A DNA stretch of 64,000 nucleotides from Aurelia coerulea. Its lineage: Eukaryota > Cnidaria > Scyphozoa > Semaeostomeae > Ulmaridae. The notes below the pieces were generated by a model. It saw nothing but the letters and a program-made list of their open reading frames with translations. It made no database searches and was not told the origin of the DNA. The stretch spans positions 16,537,501 through 16,601,500 of the forward strand of contig CM076955.1 of NCBI GenBank assembly GCA_039566865.1. The letters are read 5' to 3'. The first letter of the stretch is position 1, and each line of letters starts with the position of its first letter. Made by a program: the position numbers and the translations under genes. Positions 26,901-41,900 of this stretch are shown here, one piece after another.

Positions 26901-29900
26901 GTTGATTGAAATGAATAGTTTTTATAACGCCTTCACTTTCCTTTTTCTATACTTAGTTGCGTACTTTGATCTTGTAGAATGGGGGGAAGTTACCGAGGAT
27001 AAAAAGAAAGTTGGCTTTTCCCTCTAAAGTTTTAAATTTAAGGAAACTACCGAGTGTCCTAAAAAAAGTACTCCTGTTTAAAAAGTCACAAAAAATTGAT
27101 TATTGATCCTTTGATGAAATTTTCTTTTTGAGTTCTTTTGTCAAATATTCATAGATGATAAATTGTTTGCTTTGGATACAGCAAGGTAGATAAATCGCAC
27201 GTCGAAAGATCTTATTTTGAGCAATAGTTTTTATCGAATATACTCAATCTTGCATAATAGGCAAAATGCTCAGATTTTTTTTTGTCATTGAAGACTCCAA
27301 TGATAGTGCGCATTTCTTTCTGTCATTTATGACCAAACAAGAAGCTTTACATCCGCAAAGAAATTGATCTGGCAATCATCAGTGCTTTTTTGCAGTATGA
27401 TTCAAAACCAGGTAGCCCCAAAGAGAGCTAAATTTGATGATTTTAAAAGCAATTAAAAGATCAGCTATATCTTGGAAAATAACTTGGTCCTTGATCTACT
27501 TGACAAAAAAAAAGAAAATTGAAGATTGGCCTTGTAATCAAGTTTTAATGGTTTTTCAAACAGGAGTACTTTTTTTGGGACACCCGGTATTATCCAAAGA
27601 AATTTACTCTGTGATGAGGTAATGAAATTGAAATATGAAAGTCCATCTGAAAGAAGATATCACGGGAGATTTGCGATAACGCAGAATCACTTCTGGAAAA
27701 CACTTCAATTGTTTTATTCGCGGGCATTTTCACATGACATCTAAGCTGAGATAGAATTTGAATTTTGATATTTACTTTCACCTTTCCAATATTTTAAGTT
27801 GATTTGAAAAGACGATACGCTAAAGATGGCGGCGAGGAACTTTTTACCAAGATACATTACGTTCGAATAACGAATCTTTTATGATTCTATAGGAGCTCGA
27901 TTAAAGAACGCATAGTGCATCTTGGTAAAAAGTTCCTCGCCGCCATCTTTAGCGTAATCGTCTATTGACACCGTTATTTGCTAGTTTTCAAGCTCCCTTA
28001 GCTATGAGTTCTGAGAAAAATGGATAAATCTCGAAAGAATTTCCTGATATCAATAGCAAAGTTATTTTGTGAGAAAATGACAGAAACATTTAGCAAGCAA
28101 TGGCAGTGGAATCAGCGTGTTTTATTTTTAAAGCGCAGAAGATAAATGATACAAATTTTGAAAACTGATACTAAGAAATATAAACAGTATAAATCAAAAC
28201 AGCAAGGGAAGGTAATGCCAACCCCACCCCCAAGGGCCCACAGCAAGATATTACTGGTGTTTTGAGCGTATTGTGTGTAGCAGACCAGTTTGCTTGGGTT
28301 ACTTTTCAGTTTTTTGGCTTTCCAATCGTACTTCCGGACAGTTGCATTAGCGGGAATTTCGTATTCCTTGTCTATCACCGACCGCAAAAAGCTACCCCGG
28401 TTCAGGCGAAAGGCCCTAGTGCATTCTCCTCCGCAGTCTTGTAGGGCGAGGGAGGCTGATGCACTGACAGCCTGACAACCCATTTTCCTAACTTGAGTAT
28501 TAATGATGACGAAGGCACCTCTAGCAAGTAATTTTAAATCCCACAATTAGCAGCATCAAACAATACACTGTATTGTGCATGAGAAAACGTTAACAAGGCA
28601 ATTTTGTAATGACGTTCAATAATTTTTACCATCAAGTATTGTTCTTGCCACCATGTACGGTGAACGTATGCAGGTGCATGTACATAAAGATTCTATAGAT
28701 CTCTGTAATGAAATCTTTAGATTTGAAGAGGAAAATACTGCGAAGATAGAGCTATGGCGTCGTTTCGAAGACTTTTTGAAGTTATATTTAAGTGAGTGAA
28801 AGTTTCAAAGGGTAAGTCGCCTAAAGCATGAAGATCGAGAAAGATGCAGATAATTGTTTATAGAGTACGCTAAGTCCTTGGCTGTGTAGATGGATTTAAT
28901 GCTGTAGATGTATTTAATGAAATGTTTATTTTTAAGAAAGAAAAATATTGTGAATTTTCAGCTAATTGCATCGCTTTGAAGACTATTTAGGTTGCAGACC
29001 ATGTTATATTTGATGCTAAATTAATAGAGTTTGATTTGTAAATTGTGAGTCAGTGAGACGTTATGGTAACTTTTGAAAGGCTTTTGCCAGTTCACAAGCT
29101 ATTCAATACATCTCTTTAATAAAAGTTACTGCTTGAAGAAGGAATATGCTGACAAGTTATTACTCGTTGAGAGCGTCCTTTGATGCAATTTGAATGAACT
29201 TTTGGGTTGTGAAGTTGTCTAGGTTGGACTTGGAACATGAATGTGTGATAGAAAATCGACGAGACCTCGTGCAGCACAGGGCTCGAAAATTGTTGCGAAA
29301 ATTTAAATCATTCATACAGGATACTATTGCCCGTTCTTTCAACTGAATTATCTAAAAGAGCTTCATGTAATTTACCATAATCCTAGAGACAGCAGTTTGA
29401 TATCATCATTATTTTCAGAATTACTGCATTCATAGAATTCCTGCTAGTTTTGAAATTGTGACGTCATCAAATTGCCAAATCATGACCCAAAAAAGCTACA
29501 GAATTGACCATCTTGTAGACCTTCAAAACTGATTATTTCTTGTGTTGGTCATATCAATTTTCATCAAACAGTTTAGAATTTATAGAGCTTTTAATGTTTG
29601 TCAAAGCTTCATATTCCTCCTCTTGTACATCCTTTCATATTACTTAAAAACCCCTGTAATTCTGAGAAAGATCAATGATATAAAAAAATGCTCTCTCTGG
29701 GATTACAGTTTCCTCAGATGAATTCAGTTTAGAGAATTGGGCAATAGAATTTTATACGTTTCATTTTAAGTTTTTGCAAAAGACGATCCCCTATATTATG
29801 TTTGATTTCGATCTCATCGCTTTCTACGTAAAACGCCGCCTGTGTAGGCTACGCCCAATTTGTTGAAATCAAGACTTAATATTTGTGGCTGGCGTTTCGT

Positions 29901-32900
29901 GATCACTTTTCATTATTAACTGATCCCTCTTGTAAGCTCTTTGCAATCTTCAGTTTAGATATTAGGTGACTGTGATATTTTACCTCCTCCTGCATTCACA
30001 CTGTTCATTGGTCTAGCATTCAAAAACAAGGCAATGCGTTAAAAAGGGACTGGAATCGAATGCATCTAGTCTATAGATAGCTTTAGATACATTTTGTGGC
30101 TTTTGTCTAGTCGGTATCGTTTTTAGCATGGCAAATTATGTATTTGTACCAAGTTTCAAGTGTTTACTACATATATCGTTTGCCAGAAAAAGCAAGAACC
30201 TAAGAAAAGACTGGGACCGAGTGCTCCCAGACTATGAATAGCTGTGGGGGTATATTTTGGTTTTTTTTTCTCAACGGCATCGTTTTCAGCAGGTCGAATT
30301 GTGTATTTGTACCAAGTTTCAAGTGTTTACTACATAACGTTTGCCAAAGAAGGAAAAGACTTGAGAAAAGACTGGGACCGAGAACCCCCAGTCTATAAAT
30401 AGATTTGGGGGCATTTTTCGACTTGTGTCTCATCAGAATCGTTTTCAGCAGGTCAAAATGAGTATTTTTGCCAAATTTTTTGCTTGTGTTGTGAAATGCA
30501 CGATTGTGTCTTATTTTGACACTAAGAGACTGCACTTTTTTGTGTTCTAAATAGAGATATAAAGCAGCTTGGCAGAGCTTGTTTACTTCTGACTGAGACA
30601 ATGAAATTGATTCCAGAAGCACTGCGTCTCTTAGTAACATTTTAAAGCATTGAGCATGTTTTTGCATTAATGATCTACTAGACCTCTGAGGCATACTATG
30701 AATTCACAAAGATTGATGGTCAAATCGTCGTTCTTCAATTTTGTCATGGTCTACAAGTCTTTAGATAACAAGATTCATTTGGGGCTCTCTCCTCGATTCG
30801 TTTACCTATTGAGAGAGCTCCTCCTGTAAGTAATTCCCTGTATACAATTTAGTTAGTTCCTCCTTGTATTTGTATATTGTATTAATTTTTGATATTACTG
30901 TATTAATTGTTGTAACTTATCTTTTATCTTTGTAGTTTAGTTATGTGTTTGTATAGTTAGTACTTAGGACTATAAATTTTATATAGTGGAATTTAAATAA
31001 AGTGTACCGTTGAAGAGGGCCTAACCATTCGAAGAAAACAGGCATCAATTTGGTCTTTTGCGCTTTTTATTCTTTATTTCAGTGCTGACTAGTTTCGCCC
31101 ACTAGGGCATCTTCAGAGCAACGAGTGGAATTTAAATAGATATGAACTGAACTGAATTTAACCAGTTCGAAAAACTTATGTCTAGAATGAAGAAATTCAA
31201 ACCTCTTGACTAGAATTACTATGATGATCTAGAATGAACTACTTGACTAGAGAGCTTCTTGGTACCTCTTCTATCGATTAAACAGTTGTTATTTTTAAAT
31301 TATCTAGGTAACTGATACTAAGAAATTTTAAAGAATCTTAGAAAATTGAATTTTGATGGTTTTTCAAACTCTCCAATTTTTTCTGACTCGCCCTGTTTAA
31401 TCGCAATATAGCGTTCGTCAAATAACTAATATTGAAATAACGAAGGTAGAATTATGCATCTATTCCTTCATTCATTCATTCATTTTGTCTTCCATTCATT
31501 CATTATTTCGTTACATTTTACTTTTTGAATATTTAGCCTGGAAGCTGAATTCATAACTCAAATTGCAATTAACGATCTTCTTTAGAAAAAGAAGGTTTGA
31601 AAGGAATTGTTGTTCTAAAATGTCAAAAATTTGTTAATTGTTATCAATCAAGTACTGATTCCAAATCTGTTTGATCTACCGAAAACAAAAATATTATCAA
31701 TCAAATAATCCCTCTTTTTCTAATTTTCATGCAAACTAATGAAATCAGTGCCTTTCTCATTTATTTTCATTTATTTTCATTTATTTTATTTATTTTTTCG
31801 CAGGATAACATTGAACTTTCACAAGAAAGGATTATTGAATTAAAACAAACATCACTGAGGCATAAATGGAATATGGTAAAAGCGCATGTAAGTGTGTAAA
31901 ATTTTTTTTAAAGCTTAGTTCTTTGGAGGGTCCTTGTTCAGTTGTATGACAGTGGTGTTGTGGGGCAGTAAACAATTCTCCTGTCATAGTGACATTCTGC
32001 TACTTTTGATAGGTGGCTAGTAATATTGACTGTCCATGTCTCATTTTTGTAAAAATGGTGCAAGGAGAATTCGCAGGGGAGGCATACTAACTTTTTCTTC
32101 CTTGCAAATCCCATAGTGACATATTATATAATAATTATACATCGAAGGTCACGAGTCAGGCTTCTAGTAAATCAACACTACATTTGTATCAGACATTTCA
32201 TTTTTGAGAAATTCAAATTTTACGACACCGGTAGCTTTTTCCCACTACCTGACATGCATTTCATTTTTGAGAAATTCGGATCTTACGACCGGTAGCTTTT
32301 TTTACATACCCTGCATTGTTTACATTCAAAAATTCATCAGTTTCTACAATATTTAGGAAAAGGTCCCTGGATTGGATCAAGACTCTTGAAAGTTTTGAAC
32401 TGCTTTAAATTCTGCATGCAATACTTGATTCATTCTTACAGCTTAAAGGCACTGAGTCCGCATAAATAGCACGCTCATGACCAATATCAACTTCTTTTCA
32501 ATCATGAAACAAAACTTGTGATTAAATCGCTATTGATATTAAACCAAAGAAATTCCCAAGGATAATGCAAGGATTAAGAAGCCTTTGGTCTCCACTGCTA
32601 ATGACTTTACCACTATTCTGCGATAACAAAGGGCCGTCATCAGTTTGTCAGCAAAATTCAGGATAGCGTTAACGCTCAGTTATTTATATGGACTCAATTC
32701 CTTTAAATTTAGGCTAGTTTCTGTCAGTTTTAATTTCTGGATGTCATGTTGACCTATCTTTAACTAGAATTAATTGTTAAGTTTTTGTACTCTCTTTATT
32801 TCATCGCGAAAACGTGAAGGTTACCATGAATTTTTAATTTGATTTCCTATATATTTTGAGCTATTTTGATTGAAGTGATTTACAATAATCAATTAGGCTC

Positions 32901-35900
32901 TTAGTAAAGGTGGGTTTTCAGAGTGTGGGTATATAGGGCTCTTAAAGCGTGAAAGCGTTTGCTGGTATTGTTTTGTGTTGAACTTTAAGACCTGTATTTT
33001 ACTGGCAAAAAATTGATTATTTATCAAGTTAAAACATTTATAAAACAAGATTCTCATGACACTACATATAAACCACTTAAACGGTATTGCGAAGAAGATA
33101 CCATTACCATAGAATTGCAATTAAATACGGGTGTCCCAAAAAAAGTATACAGATTTAGTTGACTCCAGCGATGTCAATTTAGCTTTAATCAATGGCTAAC
33201 CACTCTCAAAATGTTCATCGATAGTTAACTGGAACATAGATACCGCGTTTGTTGGTATTGGTGCTTTGAGAGCAGAAATATCAATCTTGAAAGCTCAAAT
33301 TTGCGTCCACCTGCAAACCAGAGCTTTGGCCTTATGGCCTAAGCAAGTTTCTGAAGCACATCGAAATTAAGAACTGAAATTAATGAAAACTCAAGAAACT
33401 GCCCAATGGATGACTTCTGGAAAACAGAATAACACAAGATCTAATATTGTTCAAATTTTATCATGGCTAACGTTGATTTATATATAACCGGTTCTTTAAG
33501 AATTTGCTTAGGCCAAAAGGCTAAGGCTCTGGTTTGCAGGAGGAGGCAAATTTGAGCCTTCAAGGTTGACATGTCTGCTCTTAAAGCACCAATACCAACA
33601 AACGAGGTACCTATGTTCAAGTTAACTATCGAGGAAAATTTTTAGAGTGATTCGACATTGATTGAAGCTAAATTCACATCGCTAAAATCAACCAAATCCG
33701 TATACATTTTTTTGGGACACCCGGTATACGGCTACGAGAAGCTCATGCAAGCGATTAGATACTGATAAATACTAGAGCCTCTTTCATATTGGAGGTCAGG
33801 CCAAGAAACTTCAGGCGTCGCATATCGATATTAAAATCGCTTGTTTGTGCACATTTGAACAGCAGAACAGACAGAAAACAAAGAAAAAGACATTTTGGTA
33901 ACGCGAGGCAAGTATTTAGATTATAATTTTACAACGGCAAGTATTTAGATTATGATTTTACAACTATTTATCCTGTTGCCTGTGGTCAGGCTAGCATAGG
34001 TGATAATGCTGAGCAGCAGAAATACTGACAGAGAGAGCAACAATCACAACAGCTGCTCAGGTCAAGACCTAGGTCAAGACCCATGCCATCAAGTCTAGGT
34101 TCCTAGTTTGCAATATGAATGATTTTGATATTTTGAATTCGATTCTTTTCGTTGCTAGACCCCTAGACTAATTACACGTTCGTAGTTATTGCTATTGATA
34201 GACTGATGGACGCTATAACTAAGACTCATAGCCCTGCGCTTCCAAAAACGGACATGGCCTAGATCACTCGCTATTTTTTGAAACGTAGTGCCGTCATCCA
34301 ATTCAATGAACGAAGCGGAAATTGGAACTGAAGTAGTTAGTCTAGCTAGACCCTCGCATGCAAGGCATGAAAAGAATTTTCTTACTGCGACCAGAAAAAG
34401 TCTTGCATATATTTCCTGCAGGGACAGACAATTGTCCAGCTTGCAAAAAGAGCTTAGGACCTAGAGATAGCCATGCAATAACATGTAATTGGTTTTATGT
34501 AAATGCACATCAGGCACCAAGGAAAAAAAACTGTATGAAGTTGGGAATGATAAAGCTGGGCACGTTATAAAACAAAGCATCATGAAATCTTGTACCTGCT
34601 GATTTTGCAATTGTTGTATATTTGCATATCACTTTGTATCAGTATGAGTATCAGTCAAATTATGCTTGAAACTGTGAAAGTTTAATCTTATGAGACTAAC
34701 CCTAAGTTATGTAAGATATAATAGACGTGGAAGGAAGAGCTTCCTTTCCTGTAGACTATATCATGAGGTACAAAAGATGAGGTATAAAAGAACAGCATTT
34801 TCTAAATTTAGACTTTCTGTTGCGCCATAATCTCAGGAAATGATTGTGAAGAAGTAATCTTCTTCGCAAAACAGACTCTCTGAGCAGCTGGACGCTCCGC
34901 AAAGATTTATTGCAATTAAAGCTGCACATGCACATCAGGCACCAAGAAAAAGAAACTGTATGAAGTTGGGAATGATAAAGCTGGGCATGTTTTAAAACGA
35001 ACCATCATGAAATCTTGTACTTGCTGATTCTGCAACTGTTGTATATTTGCATATCATTTTGTATCAGTATGAGTATCTGTCAAATTATGCTTGAAACTGT
35101 GAAAGTTTAATCTTAGGAGACCAACCCTAAGTTATGTGAGATATAATAGACGTGGAAGGAAGAGCTTCCTTTCCTGTAGAATATATCATGAGGTACAAAA
35201 GATGAGGTACAAAAGAACAGCATTTTCTAAATTTAGACTTTCTGTTGCGCCATAATCTCTGGAAATGATTGTGAAGTGATCTTCTTCGCTAGACAGATTC
35301 TCTGAGCAGTTGGACGCTCCGCAAAGATTTATTGCAATTAGAGCTGTGAAACTATCATTTTAAATAATGAAATTTCTTGAAAACCTGCCCATAATTAGAA
35401 TAAGATATGCCTCCTTATCTGGTACGTTGATTGCAACTTGTACCAGAGATATCAGATGACTTTTTTTTGGACTTTGTAAGTTGCTTTTCTTAAAAGAAAA
35501 TGAGAAACAGCATGATACATGAAAAAGGGATATCTTTTGGAAAATTTCCTGCAGTTCATCATGAATTAGAAATTTCTTGTGACCGCCCTGTCGCATGGTC
35601 GGGTTGGTTTTCATCCCCTGCTCCCATCATGTCGCACCCTTTTACGGTCTTTTGTAGCCATGGCATGGCCAGAGGAAGATTTTTTATAACAATGAGATAA
35701 CTTAATTTTGATTTAAGAAAGTCGGTTCAGCCCTCTGCAGGAGCTAGGACCCCTGTAATAGTTTTGTTTTGCCCCCAATTATAACATTCTCAACCTCCCA
35801 AAGGATGGAAGGAAATCTGCTAAAGCGGGTTCAAATCATTTCTGTAATTTATAGATATCAGGAGTTGCGATGTTAGGTCTCTTTTCGTTGTTTGTTGAAG

Positions 35901-38900
35901 GGGCTTAGTTGAGAAAATCTGTCATAACTATGGAACGATTTCACCTCTTACCACATCAAACAGCCGCAGACAGGCCAGATCTGGTATGCCGTGTATTCGA
36001 ATTGAAAATCAAAGCAATCAAAGAGGCCTTATTACAAAGGGAACTGTTTGGACAAACAGCTGCATACGTCGACACAATTGAGTTTCAGAAGAGAGGCCTG
36101 CCACGCATGCACCTTCTCCTCTTCCTTGAAGACCATGACAAACCAAGGACACGGGCAGATGTAGACCGATTAGTCTCTGCTGAAATACCAGATCCTGACC
36201 AACAGCCAGAGTTATACCAGAAGGTGAAGAATCATATGATCCATGGGCCTTGTGGTGAACTCAACCCAAACTCACCCTGCACGGAAAACAACCAATGTAA
36301 AAAAGGATACCCTAAACCACTACATGTTACTGAAACACAATGTAACGTTGACGGCTACCCATTATATCCACGCCGTGGCCGTTTCACTGTCCAAGTTCGT
36401 GGTCATGAAGTAAACGACTCTTTTGTTGTACCATACAATTTGTTAATGAAAGCTTTTAATTTTGCGCAAACCCCGTCAGAAGCCTCTTTGTTACGGGACA
36501 CTTTCAAGGTTTGATGAAAAAGGCATTGCTGAATTTTTTAATAGGTGGCAAAGAAGTCCTTTGAAAGCTCAATCGCAGTGAATGTTCCGGGGAGGATATG
36601 AGCGAATAATTTTTTCTAAGATGCCCCTCATTTAATTCAAGGTTCATTCATTTCGTTTTAACTTCGAGCTCAGCGTGTTGATGACATGACGTTACTCCAC
36701 AAAGTCCCTTAACTTTCACTCATCTCATCTCATTAAATTGAATTGAATTGAATCGTTGTTGTTGTTATCGCGTTAGTGGTTTTAGCGATAAGTGTTCAGT
36801 CAATTAACGAAACTACGACTATGTATTGAGTCTAGTCATGATGGCATTATGTGCTTTGAAGTGAGGCGGGAAGCCCCATTAAGCTCGGGATCGAGTTTGA
36901 GTAGTGATTTTGCGGATAGAATTTTGCAAAAATTTCCTCGGCTCCATGACAGAAAAACTCTCGTTGTTTGCCAAAATATTCTCAAGCTAGCGTTAAAGTT
37001 TGCACACAGGGTATGAATTGCCTGGAATGCAAGCTTGCGTTTGTTGTAAATCGCGTTCCATTCGAAACTTTGACGTGCTTAGGCCAACTTTTAACCGTTT
37101 GTTATGAAAAACGCTGCTTCATGATTCAGTAAACCATACACGCATATTGATAAACGATTTTTAATTATAAATATAATTCAGGTGAGTGCATTCAATATTG
37201 AAAGCCTGTATTATGATAACCTGCCTATCTCTATTTACATGAATTTGAATTCATGATGGCATGAAGGCCTGTAACGTCGCATTTGATTCATGCAGTGAAA
37301 TCATTAATGTCATACCGTGCATACATAATTGAGATGTTTTTAGAACATCTTGAATCGAAGTTGACTGATTTGCGGTGAGCCTACGGTTGTGCATTGTAGA
37401 TTGAAGCTTTTGAATTAGAGCCTACCACGTGAAAATTTCCTATATTCCTTTGGAAGTTATGTGTTTGCATTTGGCCGAGAGACACACAAAGACCAAGGTA
37501 TATATCATGAAGTAGAATTGCGTTAAATGAGAGACTCAATTAGATACATCAAGGATTGCATCACTTTGTCGCTGATTTCTAGCAGAAATTGGTAGCTGAA
37601 CTATTGCAGTTTTGAGACTGTTCTGTGTCTGTAAAGACAGTTGCAATATGCAGTGAGAAAGATACTGAAAGAAGTTCGACTGGATGCGAAGTTTGTAAAG
37701 TTTAGTTCATCCGAAGGCTTTTTGCCTCAGATAATGGAATCAGATAAACTGTCAATTACTTCAAGAGCAGATTGTTTCACTGAGTAAGTTCCTGCAGTTT
37801 TGGGCAATATTCTTCAGACATATACAGTAACTTTTTGGCTTTAAGAAGATTTCAGATGTGTTGCAAGTCAGATCGCAGAATTCGTCTTTCTGGGTCCGTA
37901 GATATTAGAAAGAAAGTGGAATTGTAAAAGTACCAACTACCTTGTGAATACTGTAATCTACCTCTGTCGAAAAGACAATTTCGTGTGGTGCTTCGAAAAA
38001 CACAGTTTCATTGAAAAGCACAGTTTCATTGAAAAGCACAGTTTCATTGAAAAGCACTCAGATGTTATTGAAAAAGTCAGACTACACCGTTGCCACAAAT
38101 TGTCGTGCTCATGTTTTTTCTGGTTGGTGGAATCCTTCTCACATTGGAGCATAGACTTGCCTCGCCTTAAAGTGGTATTCGTAATTGATGGCTGCAATAC
38201 ATTAGGTGTTACCAACCAGCAATGATGTTATATAACTAGGAGACTGACATTACAGTAGTTTCTTGTGGCTGTTGTTTTTTATGAGGACGCAGGGATTCAA
38301 AGAGGCATTTAATGAAGGACTACGCAATGCACTCTGTTATTTTGTTGTAAAGGACACAGGGATTCAAAGGAGGCATTTAATGAAGGACTACGCAATGCAA
38401 TCTGTTATTTTTGTTGTAAGGACACAGGGATTCAAAGGAGGCATTTAATGAAGGACTACGCAATACAATCTGTTATTTTGTTGTAAGGACACAGGGATTC
38501 AAAGGAGATATTTAATGGAGAACTACGCAATACACGCTGTTATTTTGTTTTAAGGACACAGGGATTAAAAGGAGAGAAATTCATAAAAAGACAACTTGAC
38601 TGTCTTAGGCCAATGGATTGTTGTATAAAATTAATGTCATCAACAAATAGACATTTGCCATGGAGTGTAGAAACACAAAGAAGTGCTCCATTGCTTTCAC
38701 TCTGTTGCAATGTTATCTTTGGGAAAACCAAGGAAAACATATTTGAAAAGAAGCGAACTTTTCACCATGGAAACTTCATAATAGAGTCAATAACGTTAGC
38801 GAAGAAACAAGGAATGTTTTCAGCTTATGAGAATGTTTAAACTGTGTGTGGTAGCTTAGGTTCTGTTTGTCGTCAGATGCAGAACGCAAGTTATTCTATG

Positions 38901-41900
38901 CACCTTTTTACCTTGTTGCAGAGGGCGAGGGACTCATGAAACTGGAAAATGAGACCGAACTTGCACTGGAAATTAATGAAATCAGAGTAAATGTTTCAGC
39001 TCAGTTTTAAGCTTCATTGGCCAGAGCAAAGTGGATGATTCTAAAAGCAAAATTTATTCGCAGACGTTTTGGAGTTTGACCAGTCTTTTGGTCTGTGGAG
39101 TTTAACCAAACGCCAAACTCTTTGAACTTCTTACTGAAATCGAGAGACGAAGTATACTTAGAATTGCAAAGGGAACTAATGAAAGATGTTGCTAGGCAAG
39201 TTGTAGTTCTCTTGGATTAAAGTTGATTTGTGAAGACAAACATGTTTGGTTGGCCTATTCGGGCTCCAAGACAGACGAAGGATCCCTCAAGATTTGAATG
39301 TGTAACATATCGCAATTCCAGAATTCAATTGTGCTCGATTTATTGATTAGGCCAGCAACTAGCAGGTCAATCTTTTGTTTCATTGATTAAGTTACAAGTA
39401 ATGAACATTTCTGTTGTTGTTGTTTGTACATTGATTGAATAAACTGAATTGTACTGACGTCATCAATATTTGCACAGTAACTGGTGGACGACTGTTTTAG
39501 AGTTAGTTTTTTTGGGAAGTTGTTTTGATGATATTCAGTTCAAACATATTTTTGCTTTCTACGCATGGAGCTCATCAATTATAACGCATGTTAAATGTTA
39601 TTAACAAATGTTTAAGAGCTAGATGATTTGTCGTTATGAAATAATGCCCAAACTTCATGGTCCATGCTGCAAAGTTTACTGAACGAATGCTGTTGTTAGC
39701 AAAGGAGATTATTTAAGTGGGCAAGTGAAGGATTTTGTTTTTTGTCGATGAGCCTTCTTTGCTGCTGTTTGAGAACAAGGACTTTCATGTTGACATAACC
39801 AAATACAAAATCTCTTCTACGATAGATCTTTTGTCCTGACCTTTGTGTAGTTGAAAGAAGCATACAGCGTACGAAGAGGAGTCTGCAGAGTTGCTGGTGT
39901 CGACAACAAGTGGTGACTAAAACAATTGTCCTCAGCTTTGCATTCGTAAAAGAAGAACAGCTACGGAAAAATATAGTCTGTGGAGTTGTAGTGATCTTTT
40001 ATTTCTGAGTTCTGAGAGCAACAACTTTCATGCTGATTTGACCAAAGTCAAACTCACTTCTACTGTAGATATATTGGCCTGGGCTTTGCATTCCTGAAAT
40101 AAGAACGACTCGGAAAGAACGTAAAGTATACAGAGCTGTGGTAATCATGTGCAGATGTAGTCTCAGGGCAAGCACATTTATAGTAACTAGACCAATGTCA
40201 CAATAACTTCTACTGTACGATTGATCCTACTGTACGATAGATGTCCTGAGCCTTGCATTCTTGAAAGAAGCAGCCTGTTTAAACATTTCTGGTTGGAAAA
40301 CTGGACAGCAAAAATTCTTTCATATTAGCAACGTCGATTGTCAAGTTGACTTGAGATGTTCAAGCACGAAGGTGTAGATATCCTAGCTTCTTGCAATTAT
40401 TGACTTAAGATAGCTACATTTCCTTTCAAAAGACATCAGATGAGAACTGCATTGATTGGGAGAATTTTCCAGGAACATATGGCTTGGAAGAATTGAGATG
40501 TTTATTAGCAGTTTTGCCTTCCCCGTAGTTGGCTAATTTTTTTGTTTTTGAAGACGTTACAAACAGAAATTAATGACTTGGAAGTTGAACCTTGAGATAT
40601 CAGCTTCTTTCTTTGGCAACATTTTGCATCAAATCAACAATGAAGCTTCGCATTAATTTACACTAAAGTTAGGCCATACTGACAGAGAGAATTTGCAAAG
40701 AGAAGTCAGGGAGCTGACATATGATGTGAAATATATGGAAGAGAAGCTTTGAATGTGCTAGCAGAAGACGCTACAGACAGAAGTTAGAGACTTTCAAATC
40801 GAACCTTGAGATATTAGCATATCCGTTGAAACAGTTTGCGTAAATTCAACGAGGAAGCTTTGCATCAGTTCAAAGGAAAAGTCAGGCCCTACTGACAGAC
40901 GGAAGTTGCAAATGAAGTCAGAGAGCTGATGGATGATGTATACGAAAACGAAGCTTTGAATGTGCTAGCAGAAGACGCTACTGACAGAAGTTAGATACTT
41001 GGAAATTGAACCTTGAGATCTTAGCATATCCATTGAAACAGTTTGCCTAAATTCAACGAGGAAACTGTGCATCAGTTCAAAGGAAAAGTCTGGCCCTACT
41101 GACAGAGAAAAGTTGCAAAGAGAAGTAAGAGAGCTGACCTATGGTGTGAAGCATACAACATTGCTCACCATTTGAAAAACCTAGTTATTTTGGTTTCCAA
41201 GCTTGCGTCTGTATTATTGGCCTAAATCTACACAACAAGCAACTCATTGTTAACGTCACATCAAACAGTGGATCAAAATGTTTCGAATGACAGGTGCGAA
41301 ATGGTCCTTGCCAAATGACCCTTACGACGAAGATACTCTTTCAGTTGGAAGCAGAACATCTCCACGAGGAAGCAAGGATGGCAACGTCTCGCCTGATGTT
41401 GTTAGTCTTCGATCTTTGGACCTTGAGGTTAGGAAATTATGTCATTGTTAACAGATAATCTCCACGTCATAATTAGGGATTAGGTATAAACGTCAACATA
41501 AAAGTTCTGGTCACTCAAATAGAGTGCCACTATAAAGTTACAGCCACTCAAAACTGTTTTGTCAGATAAAAATGGCTCACCCTTAACAGCCAATTTTTCT
41601 TGAAAACAAAGCTCTACAGTTCTCTCTGGTGCAATACATTTGTAGCCTGTGCCCCAGGCCACAACTCTACTTAGTACATACTTTGCAAAGTCGTGGACTT
41701 GAGTAGGGCACAGGGTATGGACTTGTAAAAAAAATTTCTTGAAAAAGTAAAGGCCACGATACCCGCGTCGATTGTCGTCGGATCCGAAGATGCTTGCGGT
41801 GACGAAAAAATGAATAAGTTTAAAGGCAGAAACACCGCAATGCGACAAAAAACAACAGCAAATATGATGAATTTATTTTATGCCAATATTTCGTCTTGCC

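Larger units (their letters stand above)
18464..31803 (+). other. Formin intron 2 (13.3 kb)
   Basis: Starts GTGAGT and ends TTTTTTCGCAG. It holds an AT/AG microsatellite (18625-18645), several MITEs, two LINE relics, paired hairpins and a 162-bp tandem repeat. Spans with nothing recognisable are about 20600-21200, 22000-23400, 26600-27040, 28560-29280 and 31130-31800. Confidence 0.75.
31888..41268 (+). other. Formin intron 3 (9.4 kb)
   Basis: Starts GTAAGT and ends TCAAACAG. It holds a GGGTGTCCC foldback, a small MITE, a 425-bp duplication, a Helitron fragment and four tandem arrays. Spans 31900-33100, 36520-37990 and 38860-40540 show no gene or obvious repeat; 36738-36765 is a short (TTGAA)n run. 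Confidence 0.75.

Noticed and set aside
30200..30694. 164-codon minus-strand frame
   Set aside because: Its length comes from the in-frame 162-bp tandem repeat; the protein simply repeats with the array.
34358..34570. CPACKKSLGPRDSH Cys/His motif as a zinc finger gene
   Set aside because: A short frame running into a tandem duplication; at best a decayed transposon fragment.
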